Shown: positions 44,501 to 56,347 of the stretch, in pieces
Position numbering within the stretch: position 1 is the first letter of the stretch
Layout: each line of letters opens with the position of its first letter
Assembly (NCBI GenBank): GCA_951394405.1
Contig: OX596346.1
Span: 558,001-622,000, forward strand
DNA length: 64,000 bases
From: Coprinellus micaceus
Lineage: Eukaryota > Basidiomycota > Agaricomycetes > Agaricales > Psathyrellaceae
Direction of reading: 5' to 3'
Made by a program: the position numbers and the translations under genes
Notes under the pieces: generated by a model
What the model saw: only the letters and a program-made list of their open reading frames with translations
The model's database searches: none
What the model was told of the DNA's origin: nothing

Positions 44501-44733
44501 CGGCAGATAGATTCGATGGATAGACTGGATCGATGGGGTCTAATCTTGCGGCCTAATGAACGTTTGGGGTTCATTCAACTCTCAATTTGGATACCTTAAC
44601 TCACGAGAGCGAAAGATTCGGCAGCTCTACCCCAGTAAGTCTGGGAGGATGAAGAACATGTCGACTGCACTCACTGTTGGAAATCTCCTCGACGATAGGC
44701 CGCTGAACCTCTGTCTTTGGCGATCTCAGCCAT
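41540..44733 (-). CDS. TPR and DUF4470 domain protein
   Basis: ATG at 44733 (MAEIAKDRGSAAYRRGDF). Two short introns then give FQQAAESFALAARLDPIDPV and YPSNLSAVLYEQGQYLKAI, which together form a tetratricopeptide repeat pair, a protein-binding module. A Lys-rich linker follows. The DUF4470 domain is LFDLAFLFGGSGDARHVFGT through MHLTLVDIHPAPLARVMLVF. This domain is known from fungal proteins, often with MYND fingers, and from the dynein-assembly factor DNAAF3. The remainder (about 550 residues, ending YVVDLGVLT) is family-like but uncharacterised. Introns are visible near 43960-44030, 43555-43592, 43010-43065, 42617-42670 and 42433-42480. No MYND finger was found in it. All exons are open, and it appears intact. 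Confidence 0.75.
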
Positions 44734-45171
44734 CCTGGCGAGGATATAACGGGCACGTTGTTAGACAAGCCTCAAGGTCCATCGTTCAAATTTGTCCCAA
44801 CGAGGGTCTTCTGGTCAGCTGATCATTTCTGGGCGTCAAATGGTTCTCCCAAGCCTCTCTCTGAGGGTAATGTGAAGACGCGCCGAGGGTACTTTTGTGG
44901 TAGCTAGGACCCGTACGGCTTGGGTTCTATTTATGGGTGAATGTGGGTGGAAGGGAAGAAAGCAAAGACCGAAGCGAAGGTTATACCACGCCCGATATTC
45001 ATATGCCGCCTCGGCAATTGCCGGGAGGCGGGCGGGGAGCGCATCAGAATACACCTTTGCCCGCCCCCTACCTTCCAGCGCAGATCAGAGGCACTTTTTG
45101 GGGCTATAACGTGAGTCTCTTCCAATTGTGTACTTTATTACAACGGCCCTGACCGGATTCATGGAATTCCA
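44734..45171. other. Intergenic, promoter of the DUF4470 gene
   Basis: About 440 bp between the DUF4470 gene start and the end of the next minus-strand gene. No distinct motif beyond positional expectation. Confidence 0.35.
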
Positions 45172-47021
45172 TTATCCTCTCTGCCCAAACGCCTGAGCAG
45201 CGTATTGCTTCCTCATTGCCTGGAAGGACTTCAAGAGTGGGTCCACGTCTCTCCACAGCGTGTACCCCGAGACGGTCGTTGAGGTTGGCTCCATAGGCGG
45301 ACTGAAGCGCGTCGTAATGTCAGTGAGGTTGGGGAATAACCTATCCAAGTACGTCGCAATCACAATCAACTCCGAAACCTGAAACGGTTCCGCCCTATTC
45401 TTTGGCAGCACGAAGAGCTTCTCCAGCGGGTGCCCCGGGATTGCGGGCATGATGTCGTTGCTGGGTACAGGGATGGTGGATACGTCAAGCGTGATGGATA
45501 GGTACCTCAAACGCGGCTGGTTTACAGAGATATCGCGCAGGGTGTCGAGGCCTGGAAGGACGAGGGCGTGTTGGGGTTGTGAGGTTAGGGGCAAGGGTTC
45601 CATAACGAGGAACGAGATGTCCTTCATCTCGGTGAGCTGCGACGTCAGCCGGTGTGCGAAGTCCCAGGAGATGCAAGGGATGGACTTGAACCTGAACCGT
45701 TGGAGCACTTTGAGCTTCGCGAACGATTGGAACACCGTCCCTGGGAGCTGGAAGGTCGGTTCGTTCACCCAACGTGCGAGCTGGGTTTGGGTGTCGGGGT
45801 CAGCCCACGAGGCTTCCGACTGAAAGGAAACCTCATTCAGTGCGGGACACTGCCGCCCGAGCAAATCGATGATGTGCGGTACCAAAAGCACGTTCTGCGG
45901 TGCCCTGGTATCGGCCTTGGGGATGGTTGCTCGAAGTGTGACGAGCGAATGCGAGGCGAAGAACAAGGTCGCCCAGTAAATGAAACTGGGGTCGCCTTTC
46001 ACGTCAAGGTGGGCAAGGTGCGACGTCCCTTGCGCCGGGTGAGACTTCTTCAGGTGCTGCCCAGGGAGGGGTAACGTTGGCGTCCCCGTCAACCCCTGAC
46101 TTGTGAGCTTCAGGGTCCGGAGGTTGGGCAGCGTCCCGATACTAGCGAATGTCTCGGTCGGTGTGGGAGACTGGAGCGACAGAGAAAGGTACGCCAGGGT
46201 GGCGTATTTGGGGAAGAGGGCGGTCATGGATGGGGTCACCGGAGATAACATTGTCAATTCCTCAAGCGTAGGCGAAGTACACGCGAGGCTGGCCATCAGC
46301 GACATCGCTATGATTTTGGCTTGGCCTTCGTAGCCCCCGTTCTTCGTGATGTTGCTAACAGTGACACGCTGCAGGCCGTTTGCAATGTGGAAGGGGATGA
46401 CCGAGTTGAGGCCAGCCACAGAGGAGATGATAAGCTCTGAGAGTTTGGGGAAGAGGGGGGAGGGTCGGGTCGGGTGGTGGAAAAGCGAGAAGAACCAGTG
46501 GTTTGGCATCACTTTGCCGATCTCCTTGTCATCGCTCAGCTCGAGTTGGACGACCTTTCGGTGGTAGATGAGAACGCGGGACCAGGGGTCGCCGTTAAGC
46601 TTCTTCATCGTGAACTAAAGAGGTGTTACCAAGCATCGAGTGAAAGTACGGCACGCAGCGTACCTCTGACACTGCTCGATCTCCCTTGGGGAACGAGGGT
46701 AGTAGTCGTAGGAACGGGGACAGAGAGGGGACCTGTCTCCAAATATTCTCCGTCGTCGCATGGAAGAAGGCCTTGTTCAGGGTAGCCAGCGTCGCAAGAA
46801 CCTTCTTGTTGGTTCCGCTCCCCAAGTTTATCCACCCGTACAGTTCATCGACAATCAGGCTGACCAGCTCCTGATTATTAAGCACTTGTCCAGCAGGAGA
46901 CCCATTGATCAAAGAATTCCCCTCATCTACCGCAAGGAATAAGCACACAACTGTGAGCAAGCTTCCAGTCCTCCTCGCTAGCTCACGTACCAGGTCGAAG
47001 ATCGGAGTGAGTCTGCGGCAT
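45172..47021 (-). CDS. F-box/LRR-like protein (unrelated to the duplicated set)
   Basis: Start ATG 47021 encodes MPQTHSDLRP; an intron at 46927-46990 joins it in phase to DEGNSLINGSP. A second intron at 46615-46663 joins AVSE to FTMKKLNG. The N-terminal F-box-like segment is VLNNQELVSLIVDELYGWI ... LATLNKAFFHATTENIWRQV, with the loosely conserved start usual for agaric F-boxes. Leucine-rich strands follow (SLTCTSPTLEELTML-like, LPNLRTLKLTSQGLTG, VLQRFRFKSIP, RLRYLSITLDVSTI), ending QAFGQRG. Probable SCF adaptor, substrate unknown. The start differs from the first Met of the second exon (46960) and is preferred because splicing gives a clean junction. Confidence 0.78.
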
Positions 47022-50000
47022 TTCTAACTTTCTATGAGGCGCCCAGTGAGTGTTTGACTCGAAGATCGATTCTTAGGGTCTCGAGAGCCTTTGAAGGAAG
47101 GGAAACAGCCTGAAAAACGACAACTAGTAAGGATGGTGGTGGTTGAAAGCAAAGGGTAGAGTGTGACACCCTGCTTCTGAGGCCTGCGTGACGCGTGACA
47201 AAGACAGGGGCTTATCCATAAGCGCCCAAGATTTGGCGCTGCCGATGCGGTCGGACAAGGGTCACCTGCCTTTGGTGGCGCTCGGCAGGCTGTGGGCGCC
47301 CATGCGGCCTCGACAGACGGATATCATGGATTTTATGTCTGTCATATATAAATCATTGCTCCAGAGGCTAACTCCAACAGAGAAAGAGAGACTCCGTCTG
47401 CAGCCTGGATTGCTGATCGTGATGGCTTGGCGGAAGATCACTGCAATATGCCTCCGTGGGTCCATAGCCACGACAAAGCAGCATGAAGGAAGTCGGGAAT
47501 CCCCCCTCGCTAGCTTCGTGGCCAGGAAATGACTCGCTTGGGAAAGCGAGCATGGCGTCCCGTTCTGAAATTCTTAGGTTCCTGGTGAGGTCTGGCCAAA
47601 GTTATAGCGGGACGCGAGGAGCTGAAGTGTGGCAATCTATTTGAGTGGGGCTTAGCATACTTTCTGTAGCAAAGCATCTACTTACGTTGGCGGTGTGTTC
47701 GCGGTGGGCGATGTCCAGATATTCTCATCATGTGTGTCATCGCCGTAACCGATAATCCTAGACTCGTCCCTGGCGATCATAATCACTATATTGTACGTAG
47801 TCTGGGGCACGCTTCCATGCAACCTGGGGTAACCGAGTCTAACGGCAGTGGTATCCCGACATCTCTACGTTGGGACATCGCGCCCAGACGTCATCGCCAT
47901 CGGCGGATCACTCCCTCAAATAGACGCTCCCCACTCCCGAACGGCGCTTGCGCCCCGAAGACACGTTGGCAAGGGGTCCTAGGACGTCGGAAATGAGATA
48001 ATCAACGGCTCCTACAGGGAAGAGGAAGGCTTCTTGAAAGGTTCTGTCTTCCCACCGGCATTAATTTGAATGTGCTTCTTGCAGTCCCCATCGGAGCGCT
48101 CAGGGGAATTAAGCGTTTCACGGGCACCCAAATAGCGAAAAAAGAATCAAAATCCGATTTCTTGAGCACACACCCGTTCTCACCTCGACGCCACGCTCTC
48201 TCCACTTCCATTACTCGTCCTCCTGCCGTAGTGCGATCCTGATGCACGGTGGGGGATCAGCTGCGAAACGGCCTTCGCGGATACACCCTCGTTGGCGCCT
48301 ATTGACGTCGTCATCAGAACGACAGGCACCACATGCGCCGGGTACCAGACTTGGCACAGCATTCCCAGCCATTCCCCTGGTATCTTATCGCCACCCTTCA
48401 CGTACATTAGAGGGTGCGGCGTCTCCCCTTAATATCCCCTCCAGCCCCAAGCCCTACAGATGCGGAGCTTGGCTGATGCGGACTTAGAGTTGCCTTACGG
48501 GAGAGGTGAACTGAGTTGAGTTATCGTCGCACGAGCCTTTGGAGCCACATCCGCTCCTCGAACTTTAAATTGGGAAACATTTCCGAAATAATGCGAGTAG
48601 CATGGTGCTCTCGCAAAAAGAAGCGCCCGTGACATCCCCCAGGGGCTCTCATTAGTATCATGCCTCGCAGACATAGCAGGTGCGCCACGGACGAATGAAT
48701 GGGAGATCGATAGGCACCCCACTAACCTGTACATGCCGTCACTTTGAGGTCATATGAGTTCCCGAGGGACGGAGGTGTCGGGGACAGTTGGCGCTGTTTA
48801 CGACAGTCCGGTTCGATTCGGGAAATGACCCCGAGGTCGAACTTAAACAGGGATAAGGAGTCCGATGGAATTCCAGTCCAAGTATACCGTTATTCTATCA
48901 CTGTGTATGTAAACGTAGATAGTAAATGGTGCAAGAGTATACCTTGGATGTTGGGCTGGACTTCCACCTTCAATCCAACTATAATGATGGGTGGGCACCC
49001 TTGGGCCTTGGCATGGGGCTCAATCGGCGGACGTGGAATGTGGACAGATTTACCTACCTTCCATAGCAAGAACGCCCTCCATTTATCCAAGCACCATGAG
49101 GTATGCCGAGAGAAGCTACATAAGCGCTGGGGACCCTCCCTGCTCGGAGGTTCGGAAAATCCGAACGCATAAGCACGCACGCAGACTGACAGACGCCCAC
49201 AGTTCTTGACCACTACATCGAGAGCAGTGATTCTTCTCTCCCGCTTCTGGTTTGGTTTTCTGCGATCTCTTCTATATATCCCACGATCGAGTCGTCAAAT
49301 TAGAGAGCGACTGACGGAACCAGGACGAGCCGGGATAGGCTTCGGAAGCGCAGAACCAATCAACGAATCACGTTCAGACGTCGAGCTTCTTGAATTCAAT
49401 GGCGAGTCGGCCTTGAAGTGCGAATGCGAATCGTATCTGGTAATCGTACATAGCAACCATAGGGTTTGCTTGCCCCCGCCTGGACATCGTTGTATCTCGT
49501 TCTCGTGGCAACAGAGGGATTGCCCTGCTCATCATCATGGTATGCGTTTCATTTATGATTGTAATCAAAGCGACATCACTATAGGTTTTGAGTCGGAAAA
49601 CGGTTTGCTGTATTTGCCTCGCTAGGAAGGGATAGGATTTGTCTCAGCCTGCCGGGGGAATCCACCCCGTCAGCGGCAAATACAGTTTGTCCCGTAGATC
49701 GCTCGAAGTCATCTAATGAGCGACGAGTGCTTCGCGGAAAATATCAAAACTCGGAGCATGAGCAGGGGCGGACCTACGTATGTGTAGGAAGGACGGGTAC
49801 GCCGCACGTTGGATATGTGTACGGGTATGGTCATCTGCCTTCAGAGGGCGACTCCTCTCTGCAATACGGCCCAGCCTGAGTGGGCCACGTTCTTGTGGGC
49901 GTCAAATTTAGTCGGGAGGAAGGAATATTTCGTGCTCCGACTGATGCGCTGCTGATCAGGCTGCCAGCAGCCGCGGCTTGGACCAAAACCATCATAACCT

Positions 50001-51112
50001 CGAACCATACACCCCCAACGCGTCTTAGTTGTGCCCCCGCCGTCTAACGAAATCATTATCATTCCAGTGGCTCTGACGGCAGACAGCATCATCAGTGAGA
50101 TGAACTTGGTCTGGAAGATTTCGAGGGTCGCAACCTGGGCCATTTCGAGGGTGTGAGGGGGACAGACACGTTTGAAAGGGTCATTGTGTAAGATAATCAT
50201 TCCTTTAATCCTTGACTGTTGATTTAACAAAAGTCCCGTCGCACCTTATGGCATACCCAGACACAAAACACCACCGCAAAAGCCATATCCGTCCTATCTT
50301 GAGGATGGGAAAAGGTTCCTGGTCAAGTCTCGACTGCATTCTGATAGTTTACAAGTGTCTATACGGGTCTCAGGCTGGTTGACCTTCAGGTACATAGTCG
50401 AAAAAGCGCCTGAAGCCTCAGCTGATCGTCTGCTTTAGATGCGCAGGTCTTTTGGCTGCTTTCAAAACCACTCTTGACCTTCGATATAGCGCATCAAGGT
50501 CGAGAACCACCAGGGTGAACCATTAATCGGCGTCTATCGCGATCCCAATTCGCCCAAACCTTACCCAAGCTTTCGTGCTTCACTGCCTCGAAGAGGTGAA
50601 GGATTGATTCTTGAAGGCATCTGACATATCCCGTTCCAGCCATAAACGCCGACATGATGATCAGATGTTGGGTTCTTCGCCGGTCCTTCTCCCTCCACAG
50701 GCTTGGAAGGGCGATAGAATCGCAGATTTCTGCATTGTACTGAAGAAAGCCCTTCTCCAAAAAAAATGCAGCCTTGAAAGTGAGTTGTCCAGTCGCCTTG
50801 CTGTCCTGCCCTGCGGCGCTAAATATTGACAGCCGATTTTCTAGAATGCGATGCTCACGGGAGGGCTCATAATGTACCGGAGTTGGAACCTAAAACTGTG
50901 ATACATCGTGTATCTGCCGCCCAATTCCGATAGAGCGCTCAATGCGGTCATTTTTCGGACCGCTCGAAACTCAATCCATTCAGAGTCAACACACTCATTC
51001 CAAACTTGTCACTCCAGCACCGGATTGTGATATAAGTGGATCATCTGCCAGTCCATGCCCCGCTTCTCTTTCTCCTGGTCCGTCCCCGTCAAGCCAAAGC
51101 CAGAGGTTCACC
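47022..51112. other. 4.1-kb stretch without recognisable genes
   Basis: Only short overlapping frames occur; the longest (49206-49625, +, 139 codons) has no recognisable domain. An inverted pair (CTGTATTTGCC near 49607 and GGCAAATACAG near 49674) could form a hairpin. GCGCCCAAGA at 47222 also occurs near the left end of the TIR element at 15811. It could be decayed transposon or gene remains, but nothing can be named. Confidence 0.4.
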
Positions 51113-53186
51113 ATGGCGTCTAATGAAGTTGCTCGTTCATTGACCACCTCGTTCGGGGCGACGTTGCTTGGGACGTTCTTCTCGTCGATGTACGTGCTTC
51201 CCCCCATCGATGTCCAGCTTATCCTTACTCCACACACAGGCTATATGGCTTGACGGTGTACCAAACGTACCGCTACTACAGACAGTACACCATCGACCGG
51301 TGGAGTTTGAAAGCGCTCGTACGTCATCGTAACTTCAGGGGGCGGAACGAGCACCACTAACCGGGCAACTTCAGGTGTTTGCGCTATGGTGAGCCGCCAA
51401 GGATTCGTCAGGCGTTTCAAAACTTATGGGAGGAAAGGCTATGTGATACGATGCAGACTGTGCTATCCATGCACACGAGGTGCGTTCCCGCCACACCCGA
51501 CATATTCCTATATTTAGCGTTCTACAGTTACACCTTTCTCGTGAATCACTTCGGTGACGCCGAAGCGCTGAGATATAGCAATTGGTATGCCCTTGGTGTA
51601 TCTTGATCTTGACTCCCAACTCACAAGCCCCCAGGTCGTTCCGCGTATGTTTGTGAATCTCATCCGTTTGTCTACCGACTGAACTCCGATCAAGCTCTCA
51701 ATCTTGGTCGTTGCTGGACCCCCACTCCTTTCGAATGCGTAAGAACCCATCCAGTACAATTTCCAAGTCAATATCTCATTGACCTCCTTCCAGGTTCTAC
51801 ATCTCTCGATTATGGATCAGTCAGTCCTGAAGCACCGGGGACCCTACTATCTATCTGACAGTCCTCTAGTTGGCATGCGGAACTTCGTCTTCCTTGCGGT
51901 CATCGTGAGCTGGTTTCCACTAATTCCGCAGAGTATTGCCTGACTAACACTCCCGGCCACAGTCGGCGCTCATGCTCACCCGCCTCAGTAAGTCCGGATA
52001 AACGATTTCTAAGCCAAACCCCGCTTATGGAGCACGCCCACAGGCTTCCAATTGAGTACGCATGTCCCTTTTCTTCGCGGAATCTCGAATTAACCGATTA
52101 TCTTCCCTGTAGCCCTAGCCGCTATGGCGTACGTCACTTTAGCAGATACTCTGCACTGACCACCATTTCAATGCTAATCGCCTTTCTTACAGTCAGAAAT
52201 ACCACCTTATTACCGAATTCAAGAGATACTATGTGAGTCGGCCCTTGCCCGCCTCGTTTATCCAGCGTCACTAAACGCGATCGTTCGTAGTGGATGGTCC
52301 GGGCATACTGTGGAGCCTCCCTCGTGGCCGACATCCTCCTGGCCGTCTTCTTTTGCTGGACGCTGCACAAGCGGCGGACAGGTTATGCGAGGTGATATCA
52401 CCCTGAGACCTCCTTCGAAAAAATGCACTGATACGACCGCCGTCGTCAGGACTGATTCGAAGATTGACCTCCTCATGATCTATTCCATTAATACCGGATC
52501 GCTGACGAGGTACGCATACCCCCACACCCTGACTGCCATGCATTCTCACGGAACCCCCAGCGTCGTGTGTTTGCTGAGTCTCATGTCGGTGAGTACCTGA
52601 CGATGCCCTCCCAAATCCGCATACCAACAACTTCGTCAGTTGGTCTTCATTGAGCAAGGCTTCGTCTACGTCGCGCTGCATTATATCCTCGGAAAGCGTA
52701 AGCCCCTACCCTCGTGCCTCCCGGCGATCCCCAAATCCTGACGCAATATAGTATACGTCAACTCTGTCCTCTTCGTGCTGAACTCAAGGAAGCCTCGTCA
52801 CAAACTCGACGAGAGTGTTTACGAGTTGGCCGCTTTTGAATCCTCTAAAGGGTCGCTCAAATCTGGAAGGATACAATTCCGCCATACCACCGACGGTGTA
52901 AGATATCAATTCCTGATTCTCCTTGCTTTTGGCTCACCCTCACCCCACAGGGGTCCCCTATTGATATCCAGGGAATGATTCGGATCCATCAGGAGACCAG
53001 CACCCATGTGGAATCATCAATCGGAGTGAGTTCGGGCCCTCATATATCCTGTTTGGCCAAGGTGAGCAACGAATCTGATCACAACTCCTCTCATAGACCG
53101 CAACCAGCGCAACCTTCCTCTCTAAGGAAGCGGACGCGGACACGGACAAGGATGGCATTGAGATGGAGAAGGCCTCACATGTATGA
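51113..53186 (+). CDS. DUF6534 integral membrane protein, first of a tandem pair
   Basis: ATG 51113 (MASNEVARSLTTSFGATLLG). Intron 51190-51239 gives FFSSM joined to LYGLTVYQTYRYYRQY, the family's first membrane segment and loop. The next exons give the landmark LW..DTMQTVLSMHT and YTFLVNHFGDAEAL. The family is a mushroom-expanded group of seven-membrane-span-like proteins, usually of about 300-350 residues, with unknown function. Many introns (about eight) break the middle. A later exon reads NSVLFVLNSRKPRHKLDESV, the conserved cytosolic start after the last membrane segment. The tail is acidic, ends EKASHV, and stops at TGA 53184-53186 after an intron at about 53027-53096. The start is supported by the phase shared with the second copy. 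Confidence 0.78.
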
Positions 53187-53800
53187 TTTACTTACGACCC
53201 TGGGATGCCCCAATGAAATGTTTGTCGCTCTCTCTGTAGTACAACTGTCCCGCCCTAATGCCAACCTCCCTTTCGCTGTTCGATGGGCATTAGGTCGAAC
53301 TTTAATTTATTGTACTTTGGGACTTCGACCGGTAGCTCCTGTCCTTTACATACTCAAATCTCGCGAGCCTATTCGTTTTGTATTACGACCAAACGGTACG
53401 TGGAATGCCTGGCAGTCTCGGAAGCCCGACGGGCGCTTGATGACCCAAACAAGTGTCAAACAAGTGTGGCTTAGACAGGCCCTCAGACTTGACAGTGACA
53501 AGTGTTGCAAACAGTCCTCCCAACGTTCGAGACTCGAGACTCGAGCGCCCAAAGTCCATTCGTCTCCCTTCGTGGAGGACGCTGTGCTCACGGCGGGCCC
53601 CTGAAACAATTGCTAGTACAGTGTCCACTGATGTGTATCCCTGTGCACTAGCCGGAACAAACACCCTGACGTAGCCTTATCATCAGGGTCGCTTATTCTT
53701 CTCCGAGAATGATATTAAAGGAATGGGACTCAAAGGCGCTCCAGCCCCTCCCTTGTCTCTCCCCTCGTAACGGGCGCTAACATTCTCCACCGGCATCGCC
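53187..53800. other. Intergenic between tandem DUF6534 genes
   Basis: About 610 bp; no recognisable gene. Presumably the 3' end of the first and promoter of the second. Confidence 0.4.
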
Positions 53801-55931
53801 ATGTCAGACGCCAACTCTGTACCCAAGCCCCTGCTCAAGACTTTCGGCGCCGCCCTCTTGGGGACCTTCGTCGGTGCGATGTGAGTCCTTTTCGCCGACT
53901 CCTCAGACTCAGCGACTCATCCTACGCTCCGGAATCTACCCACAGACTCTATGGGTGCATCTGCATGCTCGCGTACAGGTATTTTCGGGAGTATCGTAAG
54001 GATCGCCGGTGGTTCAAGTGGATGGTGAGTAAACGAAGCTTGGATTGCCTACAATAGCCTGATCTCCTCCTCTTAGGTGGGCTTCTTATTGTACGTCAAC
54101 TCTACCCGCCCAGAATCCAATAGGTATACGGGTCTCACTGGGTTACGCACCACAGGCTTGTTGACACTCTGCACACCATCTTCTCCATCCATTACTGGTA
54201 TGTGGCGCCGGTTCGACCACAGCCATTTATAGCTCATTTCGCCGATATTTACAGTTACTACTACCTCGTCGCTCGCGTCGAGCAACCCGAAGTACGAGCC
54301 TCGGCCATCTGGTATGTCATGAGGTTATATCGCGCTAGAAGCGCCCACTGACGGGCATCGTGGCGATGGCATAGGTCCCTCTTGGTATGTCACGGCAACC
54401 CTGACTCGTGCTCTTGCACCTACTAACTATCGATGGCACTGGAATGCAGACGGCAAACTTCCTCACAGTGAGTGCTGTCTATAGTCAGGCCTTTTCGGAG
54501 ACATACCGACACAATGGCTTCAGGTCTTCCCTCCATTCGTTTCGAACATGTTCTACCTCTCAAGGCTATGGAAGATCGGGCAGAAGAATTGGCTCATCAT
54601 TGGCGGACTTGTGAGTTATTACGCCGCATGGACTCTCCTCGGACCGATTCTGAACGCCTTGGCTAGTTCTTTCTTATTATTGCCCGACTTGGTACGCGAA
54701 AGTTATCATCCGAGTAGGGACCTCATGAGCTGACGTTCCGCTCTCCAGCCCTTGAAACTGGTACGCTGTCCACAGCCACGGCCCCCTGCGACGCCAGCTG
54801 ATCTCGTTAACAGCGAACCAAGTTCTTGGCTACATGCATCCAGTCTTTTCCGATTTTATTCGCTTCCATGTAAGTTCCCGTCAGGGCTACCTTTGTGTAA
54901 TTTGGAGACTAACCGCTTTCCCCGAACCCCTTAGTACTATGTCAAGGCCTACTGCTCCGTATCGTCCGTAGTTGACACCCTCCTTGCCGTCTTTATCATC
55001 CGGAAGCTGCGACACGCAAGCAAATCACTAGTTCGGTAATGCCACTCGCTCTAAATGCCCTTTCGGATCTCTGACACCGTCATCATAGAGCGGCGAAGAT
55101 AGTGGATGTCATTGTTGTCTACCTTCTTGGTGCTGGCGCATTAACTGGGTTCGCACATTGTCCAGCTCTCGCACTTGTCTCAACTCTAATCGCAGCTTTA
55201 CAGTGTTGTTTGCTTATTCAGCCTGTTTGCCTCGATCTTCCTGACCGGTGGACTGGTCGATGTTACTCTTCACGCCATCCTTGGAAAATGTGAGCGCATT
55301 CCGGTTCTTAAATCGTCGATATTCAGAGATTGACCGATCACTTGCCTCAGTGTACATCATCTCCGTTCTCGCTGTGTGAGTGCTACATGCCCATGAACCG
55401 ACATTGCATCCAGGTGGCTCATAACACTCTTTACGAACAGGCTCAACTCTCGTCACTCTCATACGGATGCCTCGGACGCTATAAGGGATAAGTTCCTCCG
55501 GGCATCTACCTTTGGTGTCGATGAGACAACGTCTGAGAGATCAATGCTGACGGGAACCATCACCACTGTGGACCATGACATCGAGTTCAGGACCCTCCAC
55601 GAGAAAGACTACCGTGGACCTGCCTCGAGTGACACCTACAGATTCGAGGTTGGTCTCCATCGAACCTCCCCAACCACACAACCGGCTGATCAATTATGTC
55701 TGCGCTCACCAGGACAGCCTCCCAAACACCCCTGGATCCCCAGGTTTTGGGTCACGCATCACGTATCCTCCAAGCTCTGTTGGTCCACCTGTAAGCCCTC
55801 AAGTGCAGCAAGCCAGTGAAACGGACATCACAATGCAAAGTGAGCGAGCCCGAAGCATGCTGACCCATGCTGGCACCAGTCGCATCGGCCCTGGGAGTCC
55901 ATACAGTCCTTACAAACCCATTGCTCTTTAA
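53801..55931 (+). CDS. DUF6534 integral membrane protein, second of a tandem pair
   Basis: ATG 53801 (MSDANSVPKPLLKTFGAALL). Intron 53881-53945 splits the Met/Ile codon of the first membrane segment at the same phase as in the first copy, then LYGCICMLAYRYFREYRKD. Following exons give LVDTLHTIFSIHY (the D-T-L-H-T landmark), YYYLVARVEQPEV, and a later SVSSVVDTLLAVFIIRKL-like segment (about 54960-55015). The cytosolic tail is Ser/Pro-rich (GSPGFGSRITYPPSSVG) and ends SPYSPYKPIAL at 55931. Roughly ten introns. The tail is longer and unlike that of copy one, so the two may differ in regulation. Function unknown for the family. Confidence 0.76.
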
Positions 55932-56347
55932 ACACCCAAGCAGTTCCACTCTTATGAGCCCATCCATTCTTTTTAAACTCTTAACGAGCGTGCCCCTGTC
56001 ACGGAGGACCCTTACCTTACCCTATGATGCTGGATTCTATCCACCCTAATTATCCCATATATTCTCCATAATCTCCTATATCCCCACACACAATCGTTGT
56101 CGTATTTGCCACGATGCACCTCCACCTTCCTATCCTCAAGCCTCCTTCGATTCGGGCTCGGGCTCGGGCACGCATGTATTACTACGATCCCTTCACGACC
56201 AGTTCATGAGCAACGGCCAAGTAGCCGCGGGTGTTCCATATGATTCGATGTAATATACATTTTATGTTCGTCGTTTTTCGATGTACGCATTGCAAGTGGG
56301 CCGATACTCCTGCCAACCAGCGCACCCTAGACGCTACGAAGATGCCC
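55932..56347. other. Convergent 3' region
   Basis: About 415 bp between the ends of two convergent genes. A GGGCTC-type short repeat (near 56153-56170) is the only pattern seen. Confidence 0.4.

Noticed and set aside
49206..49625. 139-codon open frame
   Set aside because: No domain, no supporting splice structure, and no homologue recognised; likely chance.
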